DNA of 64,000 nucleotides from CAZTAO01 sp964611645 (lineage in GTDB: Bacteria > Armatimonadota > UBA5829). Positions within the stretch are counted from its first letter, which is position 1, and every line of letters starts with the position of its first letter. The notes beneath the pieces were generated by a model. That model did no database searches. It saw only the letters and a program-made list of their open reading frames with translations, and was not told the DNA's origin. The stretch is taken from contig CAZTAO010000013.1 of assembly GCA_964611645.1 (NCBI GenBank), positions 39,919-103,918 of the forward strand. Reading direction: 5' to 3'. Both the position numbers and the translations under genes were made by a program. This document shows, piece by piece, positions 54,635-63,233 of this stretch.

Positions 54635-55873
54635 CTATTTATTCTGAACCTGCGTCACCATCGTCCCCCAGACCTGGCTGGCTATGATCGGCGTCATCGG
54701 GTTGCTGGCATCTACCGGCCAAACTGGCGTTACTACGAGCCGGCAGCCGTCCTCTACGGACATGATGTCCAGCTCGGCACTCTTATCCAGGTTACGGAGT
54801 GAACGCTTCACTATCTCGCTTGCCACGGTGAACTTCCCGTTACCCGATATGCTGGTTGGGGCTACCATATCAGTAATCTGCAGACCTCCCGCCTCTCCTG
54901 CTGATATGGTGATCTCGTTCCCATTGGCACTGGCCGATATGAGTATGTTGTTCCCCCTGGATATGACTTCGGCCCTGGCTACAAGCTGCAGCATAGCGCC
55001 CACAGTTGTCCGGAAAGCAAGGCCGTCTTCTTTCGTTGGAACGTGCTGGCTCCAATGGGCGAACTTGTCGGCATTGGGTAGTTGGGTCGTGACCACGCCA
55101 ATCTTCTTTGACGCTGCGTCGTGCGGAAATAGCAGGCAGACCTGGTCGTTGTTGGTGTAGAGGGCAACCTGACCGGAAGCTTCGCCGAGCAGTTTGTTCA
55201 CATAGGCCAGGTAGTCCCTGTGCAGAAGCAGTGCCCGTGGGTTCTTCGATTCACTGACCTGTAGAGATGTAAAGCCCATAGCCACGCAGTTGGTGGCTAC
55301 CAGGTTCACCCGGTCTTCCTCAAGCTCAAGATAGATTCCGGGAGTGTTGTCTATTGCGGTTCCTTTGTCCGCCGTGGGTATGACTACACTGCAGCAGTCG
55401 ATCCATTGCTTCGCATCCAAGCTACCGTGGTTGTCCCAGTTCAATCCGCCGGCTATGGGTGACATTGCCGCCTCGAAAGCAGGGTCGGGGTTAGCGTCCA
55501 TATCGATCACCGGGATGTGCTTATAGCTTCGCTTCCTCTTTGAAGTCTCGTTAGCTGAGGTTTCCACGGTCAGAGTGCCTTTCTCCAGAATCATATCGAC
55601 GCTGCTGCCGTCTTCTGCCTGGGCCATTATGTCCAGAACCAGCTTGCCGGGCACGCACAGTCTCGGCTTCTTTGTTGCGGATGTAAGAGAACAGGGGATG
55701 TTGAGCCTGGCGGCCGTGAACTCGTTGGCCATTCCCAGCATCACATCCTGGTCGCCATTGACCGATATGAGCATCTTATCGAATGGGTGTGCGTTGTCCC
55801 TTGCCGGGAATACACTCGCCGCCTTTGATAGCAGAGACTTCAGGGCAGGGGTTATCTTGAACGTCAGTTTCAT
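54635..55873 (-). CDS. DnaN-like sliding clamp (DNA polymerase III beta subunit type)
   Basis: A 412-residue protein, longer than the usual 370, with the three-fold beta-clamp plan. Visible pieces are FDKMLISVNGDQDVMLGMAN, the AARLNIPCSL strand of domain 1, KLVLDIMAQAEDGSSVDMIL, and a C-terminal VTPVWPVDASNPMTPIIASQ, which corresponds to the hydrophobic peptide-binding end of bacterial clamps (VMPM-like). It is divergent from host-type DnaN. The element therefore brings its own processivity ring. AAAGGAG precedes the ATG, which overlaps the stop of the clamp-loader gene (ATGA, 55870-55873). Confidence 0.85.
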   Translation of the reverse strand: MKLTFKITPALKSLLSKAASVFPARDNAHPFDKMLISVNGDQDVMLGMANEFTAARLNIPCSLTSATKKPRLCVPGKLVLDIMAQAEDGSSVDMILEKGTLTVETSANETSKRKRSYKHIPVIDMDANPDPAFEAAMSPIAGGLNWDNHGSLDAKQWIDCCSVVIPTADKGTAIDNTPGIYLELEEDRVNLVATNCVAMGFTSLQVSESKNPRALLLHRDYLAYVNKLLGEASGQVALYTNNDQVCLLFPHDAASKKIGVVTTQLPNADKFAHWSQHVPTKEDGLAFRTTVGAMLQLVARAEVISRGNNILISASANGNEITISAGEAGGLQITDMVAPTSISGNGKFTVASEIVKRSLRNLDKSAELDIMSVEDGCRLVVTPVWPVDASNPMTPIIASQVWGTMVTQVQNK

Positions 55874-56931
55874 CGTATTGACTCCTTTGCTTGTGATGCC
55901 GCAGCCGCCATAGCCAGACCGACTGTAATGGCGTCCGGGTTGTCCCTCATCAGAATCCGATCCTGAAGACCGAGAGTTACGTCCAGCAGTTGGGTGTAGC
56001 TGATGCCGTTCATTTGAACCCTATTCTCCTTTGCCGTAGCCTGGAGGGCTCCAACCAGCTTTCCCAGAACCTCATGGGTGAAAGTCCGCATATCGCTTCC
56101 GAGGATGGCGGCTTTGGTTGCACAGTCCACCGCTTTGGCTATCTCGCCGGTGATAATCGCCAAGGCAGCTTCACCTACAAGCCGGTTGTCAGGTATGCCC
56201 AGGCCGTTGGATACTCTATCCAGTGTGAGTGACTCACCCGACATAAGCAGACCCTCGAGGATCTTGACAGCATCCCGATAGCTCCCGTGGGCCAGTGATG
56301 CTACCTTACTTACGGCAGACGCCTCGAATGAGATTTGCTCAGCAGTCAGTATCCGAATTAGGTAGCCGCCAATATCATCCAGCGAGCCCTCCCTGAACAC
56401 GAACGGTATGCACCGGCTTGCCATTGTAGCCGGGACTTTGCCTCTCTCGGTGGTAGCGAGAATGAACACTACATGGCTTGGCGGTTCTTCCAGCGTCTTC
56501 AGAAAAGCATCCTTCGCGGGTCCAGTCAATTGTGCCACTTCGTCAATCAAAAAGACCCGCTTAGATAGTCCACTGGTCGGATAGTATCGGGTCATCTCTA
56601 TGATGTTCTGGATGTTGTCGATACCCCTGTTGCTGGCAGCATCCAGTTCAACCACGTCACCGGCAGTGCCGCTCTTCAGCAGTCGTTCTACGGTAAGGCA
56701 GTTTTTGCAGGTGTTGCACGGCTCGCCACTCATAGAGTTGGGGCAGTTGTACAGTTTGGCCAGTATCCTTGCGGTTGTCGTCTTCCCCAGCCCTCGACTT
56801 CCGGTAAACAGCAGGGCCTGGTAGGAAGAGAGTTGCCCTATCCTGGCGACGTTACTCAAAACGCTGGTGATGTGAGACTGGCCGACCACGTCAGACAAGC
56901 GCTGCGGGCGGTATTTCATACTCAAGTTCAT
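55870..56931 (-). CDS. DnaX-like clamp-loader AAA+ ATPase
   Basis: A 353-residue protein of the DNA polymerase III gamma/tau type. Landmarks: YRPQRLSDVVGQ, Walker A GSRGLGKT (44-51), zinc-finger Cys63, Cys72, Cys75 and Cys78 (CPNSMSGEPCNTCKNC), Walker B RVFLIDEV (about 125-132), sensor FILATTE and the SRC motif at 172-174 (arginine finger). The tau extension and delta-binding tail are absent, so this is a minimal gamma-like loader. It should open and load the clamp encoded next to it. GGAGG lies 6 bases before the ATG. It overlaps the nuclease gene by 41 bases and the clamp gene by 4. Confidence 0.92.
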   Translation of the reverse strand: MNLSMKYRPQRLSDVVGQSHITSVLSNVARIGQLSSYQALLFTGSRGLGKTTTARILAKLYNCPNSMSGEPCNTCKNCLTVERLLKSGTAGDVVELDAASNRGIDNIQNIIEMTRYYPTSGLSKRVFLIDEVAQLTGPAKDAFLKTLEEPPSHVVFILATTERGKVPATMASRCIPFVFREGSLDDIGGYLIRILTAEQISFEASAVSKVASLAHGSYRDAVKILEGLLMSGESLTLDRVSNGLGIPDNRLVGEAALAIITGEIAKAVDCATKAAILGSDMRTFTHEVLGKLVGALQATAKENRVQMNGISYTQLLDVTLGLQDRILMRDNPDAITVGLAMAAAASQAKESIR

Positions 56932-57739
56932 TTGGGTCCTCCGGCACGTGATACTTCAGATATTGGCATTCGCGAGAATAGGAACACATCGCGGGACTAC
57001 AGTAACCAGTCTTGCAGGTTGGAGCGAGGTGACCATCGGCCATTTCGTCCATCGCCAGACAGACTCGATTCAGCAATTCCAAATAGTCGTCGATGTCCTG
57101 CTGGGTGCGAGATACTTTGAATACCGCCACAGGGTTGGTCTTTCGCGCCCTGTAGCCTACGTGATACTCAAAATCCACTGGGCCACCAGCAAGCAGGGCG
57201 TATGCCTGGGACTGCGTGCTACTCTCAGCCTTGCTCTGATTCCAGGTCGATCCGGTGATCTTCCAGTCGATCATTATCCCGTCTTTCTGGATCAGGTCAA
57301 CGATGCCTGTGAACGACTTCCCATTGTCCAGGGTGGTTGTCATTGTCAGCTCACTGGCCGCTGGGTCGATGCCGCCCATATATGCTGTGTGGTAGTATTC
57401 AAGGACATTCTGGGTGCCGTTGAGCATCTTGGCCACAGCTTCGGGGTCAATGAACGGCAGACCGGCTTCCGTTCTCAGGTGGGCAAACTCGGCCTCCAGT
57501 ATCTTGGTCAACTGGTCGAGGGTGAAGTCGAAGTTGTAGAGCATCCTGTAGTTGAAGAAGTGACGCATAGTCGCGTGGAATGCGCTCCCTATCATCATCG
57601 GCAGGGTCGGCGGCTTCTTGACCCCCAGTATGTATCTCAGATAATAGGCCATCCTGCAGTCCAAGAATGTATTCACCTGGCTGTAGCTGATGGCCGTGAC
57701 AGGCTTGCGAGGTAGGGTTGCGATTTCGTGGAGTTCCAT
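56891..57739 (-). CDS. PD-(D/E)XK nuclease, RecB/Cas4-like, probable Fe-S cluster
   Basis: A 282-residue protein. SYSQVNTFLDCRMAYYLRYI is the N-terminal RecB/Cas4 pattern with Cys28; His55 (GSAFHATM), Asp148 (GIVDLI), Asp158-x-Lys160 (MIDWKITG) and Gln176-x3-Tyr180 (QSQAYALL) form the nuclease centre. The C-terminal cysteines Cys242, Cys247, Cys252 and Cys258 with Cys28 match the iron-sulfur arrangement of Cas4/AddB exonucleases. It probably processes DNA ends during replication or recombination of the element. AAGGAGG precedes the ATG. It is the first gene of the three-gene operon with clamp loader and clamp. Confidence 0.88.
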   Translation of the reverse strand: MELHEIATLPRKPVTAISYSQVNTFLDCRMAYYLRYILGVKKPPTLPMMIGSAFHATMRHFFNYRMLYNFDFTLDQLTKILEAEFAHLRTEAGLPFIDPEAVAKMLNGTQNVLEYYHTAYMGGIDPAASELTMTTTLDNGKSFTGIVDLIQKDGIMIDWKITGSTWNQSKAESSTQSQAYALLAGGPVDFEYHVGYRARKTNPVAVFKVSRTQQDIDDYLELLNRVCLAMDEMADGHLAPTCKTGYCSPAMCSYSRECQYLKYHVPEDPNELEYEIPPAALV

Positions 57740-58044
57740 TCTATGACGCCTCCTTATCGGTTCTTCTGGTTCAATCCTGCTGCCTTAGTATGGTGACAAT
57801 GAACCAAATTGGTTGCCTAGCGACTCTACAATGGTGTCTCATTGCGCAGTGTATGCTTCTGGTTGTAGACCTGCTGCATTGGAACGATACCTACTCTGCT
57901 ACTACCTACCAGGGCCCAATCGCGAGTCTGGGGATGATGGATGTGGAAGGATAGTTCTGGATCGCTGGAGAACTCCTATATGCTTGCTGGCCCTAATCAT
58001 AGGCATCTCATCGGTGTCAATGCACATCAAGCGAGGTCGTGTGA
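57740..58044. other. divergent intergenic region
   Basis: A 305-base gap between the nuclease operon (minus) and the caspase gene (plus), expected to hold promoters for both. The only symmetric feature seen is AACCA-AAT-TGGTT near 57795. I cannot assign -35 and -10 boxes with confidence. Confidence 0.35.
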
Positions 58045-60957
58045 ATGAGAACAATTGTATTGGTCGTGCTGAGTGCTCTGCTTTGCGTAGTAGCGTTGGC
58101 CGGCGAGCCGCCATCCGAGCCCATACTACGAATGGAGACGGGCACACATACAGATGCCATCCTCCAAATCGGAGTGGATGCCAAGGAGCAATACCTGGTC
58201 TCTTGTTCAATAGACAAGACAGTAAGGCTGTGGAGCCTGCCTGAGCTACTTGGGGGCAGTCTGAAGAGCAATCCTCCTTCGCTGTCTGTCTATCGGGTGC
58301 CAATAGGCTCCGGGTTCGAAGGTGCGCTAAACGCCGTGGCCATTTCACCCAACGGGAAGCAAATCGCCTGCGGAGGAGCTACAGGTGGCCAGTGGGATGA
58401 TGGTTCTGCGTGTGTATATATCTTTGATCGCGGGACAGGTGCTATTGTCAAGAGGTTAACTGGGCTGAGCAGTGTTACCGAACTCCAATACAGTCCGAAT
58501 GGACGGCATCTGGCCGCTGGCATGGCTTGGGGTGGCACAAAGGTCTGGGACGTGAGTCGCGCATATGCAGAGGTCTCCTCGGACTCTGTTTATGCTAGCA
58601 GCGTCCGCGGCCTTGCTTTCTCGTCAGACGGGAAGCTAGTGACGTCTTGCTATGATGGCAGCGTCAGGATATATGATACTTCGTTTGAATGTACCGAAAA
58701 GGTAATGGCCTCTACGGCTATGCCCCGTGATGTGTCTTTCTCTGAGACTGGCCAGAGCGTTGCCGTTGGGTTCTTCAGCCGCTGCAAAGTGGATGTCCTT
58801 TCAGGCTCAAACCTATCAAGTGTGTTCTCACTCAACACTCAGGCACTCGAGGACGGGAATCTGAGCGAAGTGTCGTGGTCGAAGGATGGCAGCGGCCTGT
58901 TCGCAGGAGGATTTGCTTACGACAGTGCAAACGCCATATATCCAGTGTTCTTTTTCCCGAATTCAGGACGCGGGAAGCCGATCAGTCTTGGTGGCGCACG
59001 TCGCGACGTGACTGATATCGTAGCTTTGACCGGCAAGAAGGCAGTATTCAGTTCTGCCGATCCTGCGCTGGGATACGTTGGTCTTGACAAACGCTCTTCA
59101 GTCATCTACCCGTCGATAGTCGGCTATGAATATCAGAATCTGCTCTCACTATCCACGGACGGCAAGACCGTGGGATTCGGCTATGGAACGCGCGAGAAAG
59201 AGCCGGCATTTCTTGACGTTTCGAATGCCATGTTGCAGTTGGGAAGCTTCTCTGCATATGGGTTGGCAAGGCCGATTCAGGAGTCCGCCGGCATCAATGT
59301 GACGGACTGGAGACACAGCTACGAACCAAAGCTGAACGGCAAGAGACTGAAACTGGAAGACTACGAGCAAGCTTCTGCCCTCGCAATAACTCCCGGTCTG
59401 CAGAGTTTCATACTTGGTACTACGTGCTACGTCTGGTGCTTCAGCAAATCGGGTGCCGAGAACTGGAAAGTCGCCACTCCCAGCCGTGCCTCTGACGTTG
59501 TTGTTTCACGCGATGGCAAGCTATGCGTGGCTGCCTTTGGGGACGGTACAATTAGATGGTTTAGAATGACCGACGGAAAGGAACTCCTGGCATTCTTCCC
59601 ACACGCAGATAAGAAGCGATGGGTTCTATGGACACCTGCTGGCTACTACAACTGTTCCGTGGGAGGGGAGGACATCCTTGGCTGGCACGTGAACAATGGC
59701 AAAGATCGGGCAGCCGACTTCTTCCCGGCGTCCAGGTTCCGAGACAAGTACTACAGGCCGGACATTGTTTGCAGAGTCCTTGATACCCTTGATGAAGACG
59801 AGGCAATGAAGCTCGCCAACGCCGAAGCCGGAAGGGAACGTGACACTCTAAGTGCCCAGACCGTTCTCGATGCCCGCCCTCCGGTCGTTACCATACTCTC
59901 CCCGAATCAGGGCTTTCAGATTCATAGAGACACGGTAACAATTTCATACTCTGTGCGAAGCCCGTCGGGGGAGCCAGTGACCAAGATCAAGATACTGGTC
60001 GATGGCAGACCCTCCGCCGAGGAACCTGGGCTCACATTCACTAGCGCCAACGGTGGGGTCAAAAGGACGACGGAAGTGAAACTGCCGAGCGGAGAATGCA
60101 AGGTTACAGTTCTGGCCGAAAACAAGTATGCGGTCGGCGAGCCTGCAATCGTCACCATAAACCGGAAAGCGGCTGGTCTGGCAACGACTCCCGGAAGCGT
60201 GGCCCCCAAAGCCAATTTGTACGTGGTGGCTATCGGTATCAGCGAGTACGCGAGCTCGGATATACCCAGGCTCAAGTACGCAGCTAAGGACGCTACTGAC
60301 TTTCTTGCTGCCATCTCAGCACAGAAAGGGATGCTCTACGCGAACGTCAAGTCGAGATTACTCACCAACAAGGATGCCAAGAGAAGCAATATCATAGATG
60401 CGCTAGAATGGTTGAATGAACAGACTACCAACAAGGACGTTGCAGTACTGTTCGTATCGGGGCACGGTGCAAACGATGTACGAGGAGACTATTACTACTT
60501 GCCTGAGGATTTCGACAGAAGCGCCTGGCAGCGGACTGGTCTTCTCTACACGGAGTTTCAGCTAACCATGACTCGAGTTCCAGGAAAAGCTGTGTTGTTC
60601 GTAGACACTTGTGACTCGGGCAACGTGATGGGCGGAACTGCGCGGGGCACCGAAGGGATGACTAAAGCGCTCAATGAACTGATTTCAGCTGAGAACGGGA
60701 TTGCCGTATTCACAGCTTCTTCTAGTAATCAAGTTTCATTGGAGAATAGCGTCTGGCAGAACGGAGCATTCACCAAGGCCCTGATAGAGGGTCTGAATGG
60801 CAGAGCTGACCTGCTCAAGAAAGGCAAAGTCACCTGCTCGAGTCTCAATGTGTACGTATCGGACAGGGTTGAGGAGCTCACGCGAGGTCGCCAGTCCCCC
60901 AACTTCTCTCTGCCCAGAACGGTAACCGATTTTCCTCTTGCCGTCGTGAGCAATTAG
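58045..60957 (+). CDS. exported WD40-propeller protein with C-terminal caspase (peptidase C14) domain
   Basis: A 970-residue protein with a signal peptide (MRTIVLVVLSALLCVVALAG). WD40-type blades run from about 30 to 580 (YLVSCSIDKTVRLWSLPELL, GLAFSSDGKLVTSCYDGSVR). An immunoglobulin-like strand domain lies at about 610-705 (PPVVTILSPNQGFQI). The caspase fold follows (YVVAIGISEYASSDIPRLKY) with His807 in VSGHGAND and Cys856 in VDTCDSGN, the catalytic dyad. Prokaryotic caspases (metacaspase/orthocaspase type) cut after Arg or Lys; WD40-caspase fusions are known, and some guard against phage. GAGG precedes the ATG. Whether it is element or host cargo is open. Confidence 0.9.
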   Translation: MRTIVLVVLSALLCVVALAGEPPSEPILRMETGTHTDAILQIGVDAKEQYLVSCSIDKTVRLWSLPELLGGSLKSNPPSLSVYRVPIGSGFEGALNAVAISPNGKQIACGGATGGQWDDGSACVYIFDRGTGAIVKRLTGLSSVTELQYSPNGRHLAAGMAWGGTKVWDVSRAYAEVSSDSVYASSVRGLAFSSDGKLVTSCYDGSVRIYDTSFECTEKVMASTAMPRDVSFSETGQSVAVGFFSRCKVDVLSGSNLSSVFSLNTQALEDGNLSEVSWSKDGSGLFAGGFAYDSANAIYPVFFFPNSGRGKPISLGGARRDVTDIVALTGKKAVFSSADPALGYVGLDKRSSVIYPSIVGYEYQNLLSLSTDGKTVGFGYGTREKEPAFLDVSNAMLQLGSFSAYGLARPIQESAGINVTDWRHSYEPKLNGKRLKLEDYEQASALAITPGLQSFILGTTCYVWCFSKSGAENWKVATPSRASDVVVSRDGKLCVAAFGDGTIRWFRMTDGKELLAFFPHADKKRWVLWTPAGYYNCSVGGEDILGWHVNNGKDRAADFFPASRFRDKYYRPDIVCRVLDTLDEDEAMKLANAEAGRERDTLSAQTVLDARPPVVTILSPNQGFQIHRDTVTISYSVRSPSGEPVTKIKILVDGRPSAEEPGLTFTSANGGVKRTTEVKLPSGECKVTVLAENKYAVGEPAIVTINRKAAGLATTPGSVAPKANLYVVAIGISEYASSDIPRLKYAAKDATDFLAAISAQKGMLYANVKSRLLTNKDAKRSNIIDALEWLNEQTTNKDVAVLFVSGHGANDVRGDYYYLPEDFDRSAWQRTGLLYTEFQLTMTRVPGKAVLFVDTCDSGNVMGGTARGTEGMTKALNELISAENGIAVFTASSSNQVSLENSVWQNGAFTKALIEGLNGRADLLKKGKVTCSSLNVYVSDRVEELTRGRQSPNFSLPRTVTDFPLAVVSN

Positions 60958-60987
60958 CAGGGTGAACCTGTGGTAATCTCTATCTAG

Positions 60988-61839
60988 TCAAGCTCCTGTC
61001 GCCCTGACCCTCTGCCTCTGCTTGACGTAGACACACCACGATCTGGCGGCGTCTCTCATTGGGCACACCTTGAAGTGCTTCGCCCCAAAGATCTGCTCCA
61101 GTCTAGTCTGGGCGGTCTGGATATGGTGTTCGTACGTGCCTTCCGCGACTGTGTATATGCTGAAGACCTCTCCAAAGCGCCGTATCCGCTCTATGACAGG
61201 CTGCATCTCGGTCGGGGTCTCAGAGGGGCAGCCATCGTGCAGGACTATGAGGTGTTTGAGCTGTTCCGGCCTCTTCTGCAGACTCATCTCAGCGTGCAGC
61301 ATCCCGCACCTGATACTTGTTCCCCCGGAAGCTCTCACGCCGGCCAGTGCAGCCAGGTATCTGTCAGACCACTCGTCAAAGCTCTTGAGCGGCTCCCACA
61401 TTCCATTGAAGAGCGAGATTGCCAGCGGGATCTTCAACACCCGACAGGTCTCATAGACCGCTGTGGCGAACACTCTCAACTCATCTATCTGTGGAAGCAT
61501 CGAGCCTGAGAGGTCAAGGAGCATATAGATCGCCATCTTCGGGATGTCCCGACCTATGAAGCGCTTCCTTCTGAACGGGGTTTCGGCGTTCCTGAGGTAG
61601 TACCTCGTCCTGAACCTGCCGGTCAGTGCATCTGGGCCATGTGTAGATTTGGGGGCTTCCGCTCTCAACTCTTGGAGCAGTTGGTGTATCAAAGGCGCCG
61701 CCCCGTTAAGGCATTCTCGGTACGGCTCGTAGCTGTAGAAACCGTTTCCCCTGCCGGTGCCTGCTTCCAGGAGGGACTGGAGATCATCATCGAGAACGTC
61801 ATCGAGCGACTCGTTTATCTGGCCCACCAGATCATCCAA
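60988..61839 (-). CDS. CobT-like VWA-domain protein (C-terminal part; probably frameshifted from the upstream gene)
   Basis: The region from TTG 61839 encodes 283 residues: an acidic start, a basic RFRTRYYLRNAETPFRRKR, and a von Willebrand A domain with the metal site Asp109-x-Ser111-x-Ser113 (LLDLSGSM), Thr174 (GGTSIRCG) and Asp202 (VLHDGCPSE). It resembles the VWA end of the cobaltochelatase subunit CobT, versions of which are carried by many phages. The TTG has no ribosome-binding site, and the same frame stays open upstream to 62394, encoding an acidic Pro/Ser/Asp-rich linker without a start codon. The real gene probably begins at 63092 in another frame. Confidence 0.8.
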   Translation of the reverse strand: MDDLVGQINESLDDVLDDDLQSLLEAGTGRGNGFYSYEPYRECLNGAAPLIHQLLQELRAEAPKSTHGPDALTGRFRTRYYLRNAETPFRRKRFIGRDIPKMAIYMLLDLSGSMLPQIDELRVFATAVYETCRVLKIPLAISLFNGMWEPLKSFDEWSDRYLAALAGVRASGGTSIRCGMLHAEMSLQKRPEQLKHLIVLHDGCPSETPTEMQPVIERIRRFGEVFSIYTVAEGTYEHHIQTAQTRLEQIFGAKHFKVCPMRDAARSWCVYVKQRQRVRATGA

Positions 61840-61892
61840 CTGCTCGCCGAATTCATCTGAGACGTGTTTGCGCTTGGGCTTCTTGGGTTGGT

Positions 61893-63092
61893 CTACACTG
61901 GCTGATTGTTCAACTGTGCCATCGGTAGCGCTATCGACTTGCCCGTCGGACTCTTGGGGGTCACCCTCATCAGGGTTAGCACTTTCATCTGGGGTGTCGT
62001 TCCCGGGTCTCTCTTCTTCAGAATCTCCATCAGGTAGGTGGTCATCAGTGTTGGTTGAGTCTTTACCATCAGACTCAGCGGATCCATCTTTGGCAGGCTC
62101 GCCCTTGGCATCGTCGTCCTTCTTCGATTTGGACTTCCTACCCTTCGGGGGTTTGGTTTCATCCTTCGAGTCTTGAGCATCCTGGGATGGAGCACCTTCT
62201 CTGGATGGTTGATCCTGAGAAAGCGGATTGGGTAACGGCTTATCTTTGCCTTCGAACTCGGGTGGAGGTGGTGGCGTACGGGAAACCGATCCTTGGCCAT
62301 CACTTTGACACAGCAGGCGGCGTCCGAAGCGTTGGTGGCTGGGCCCACGGCGTCTTTCTGAGTCCCCTTGGCGAGAAGTATCCCGGCGGGGTCTTCAACG
62401 ATGGGTTCTTCGGTTTCGAGAACTATGTCGCTCTGATCCAGTTCAGGTCTATCAGGCCACTGATCCTCGAACAGGCTGTTGACATAGACTTGGCACTCGT
62501 TGGTGTGAATGGCACAGACACTGTAGCCCTCGCCATCTGTGTCACCTCCCAGGATTTCGGGGACTGTAACCAGCTTACCGCTACGAACTATCCTGCCTAC
62601 GGGAAGTCCAATGCAGCAGGCATTCAATCGGCTGGAGCCCCTAACCTCCATAGCCAGGATTGCCGTTATGGGGTGCCGGAACAGCAACACTTTGTCTCCA
62701 TCGGCAATGCCCAGCTTTGAGGCGGTAGTCGGATGGAGCGTTATCTCCCAGGCCTTCTGTGTACTCAGAATCCCACCGGCAAAGGCATTCTCGTCATAGC
62801 TCAGCACACCCAGCAGGTAGGCTGAACTCATATTCGGGCTGTCTCTCAGGCTGATTGCCGATCCTACAGCTTCACCCAGAGTGAGCAGGACTTCCCGCTC
62901 ATAGGCCCCGGCATACCAGGGTATAGCATCCGCCATATCGGGGTTAGCAATGACTTCGTTGAGCTTGTCCCACCGGGATCTCAGTCTGGACTTGATGGGC
63001 TTGCCATCGGAGTCGAGCAGGTCGGTGTCGAAGACCTCGGGGTCAAACGACAGGGTGTTGATGTGGGTCCCTGAAATGTTGTGCGTGTACAA
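61893..63092 (-). CDS. N-terminal part of the VWA protein, with RNA-polymerase-like double-psi barrel motif
   Basis: Starts at TTG 63092 with AAGGAGGAG 5 bases upstream. About 268 residues read as a normal protein; the remaining 130 are the out-of-frame reading of the acidic linker that belongs to the VWA frame, so the true protein probably shifts frame near 62265-62310. Residues 115-195 contain LHPTTASKLGIADGDKVLLF, RHP (139-141) and GGDTDGEGYSV (182-192), which resembles in order and spacing the R-x-P ... DxDGD region of the catalytic double-psi barrel in QDE-1-type and phage RNA polymerases, with Glu in place of the third Asp. Function not assigned. Confidence 0.6.
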   Translation of the reverse strand: MYTHNISGTHINTLSFDPEVFDTDLLDSDGKPIKSRLRSRWDKLNEVIANPDMADAIPWYAGAYEREVLLTLGEAVGSAISLRDSPNMSSAYLLGVLSYDENAFAGGILSTQKAWEITLHPTTASKLGIADGDKVLLFRHPITAILAMEVRGSSRLNACCIGLPVGRIVRSGKLVTVPEILGGDTDGEGYSVCAIHTNECQVYVNSLFEDQWPDRPELDQSDIVLETEEPIVEDPAGILLAKGTQKDAVGPATNASDAACCVKVMAKDRFPVRHHLHPSSKAKISRYPIRFLRINHPEKVLHPRMLKTRRMKPNPRRVGSPNRRRTTMPRASLPKMDPLSLMVKTQPTLMTTYLMEILKKRDPGTTPQMKVLTLMRVTPKSPTGKSIALPMAQLNNQPV

Positions 63093-63202
63093 GTCTCTCC
63101 TCCTTGTTGCGCGGTCGCGTGAATGCTCAATTCGCTACACCCTCAGGCGGAGCCTGAAGATAAGCGTCAATAACATCCACTAAGGTATGGTATTTATTGA
63201 AA

Positions 63203-63220
63203 GGCCCCCCGAAGGGGGGA
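63203..63220 (-). terminator. UUCG-capped terminator after the SLOG gene
   Basis: On the minus strand TCCCCCCTTCGGGGGGCC forms a six-base GC stem with a cUUCGg tetraloop, followed by CCTTTCAATAAATA. It begins 14 bases after the stop at 63234. Confidence 0.75.
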
Positions 63221-63233
63221 GTGTGGGAGTTGG

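Noticed and set aside
54442..54687. 81-codon plus-strand frame before the clamp gene end
   Set aside because: No ribosome-binding site or family similarity, and it overlaps the conserved C-terminus of the clamp.
62280..62285. TTTCCCG as a programmed -1 frameshift slippery site
   Set aside because: In the upstream frame the codons read TTT CCC G, not T TTC CCG, so tandem slippage into the VWA frame is not supported; a plain indel is simpler.
62055..62720. 221-codon plus-strand frame over the barrel/linker region
   Set aside because: The minus strand has the good ribosome-binding site and plausible protein in this region; the plus frame has neither.
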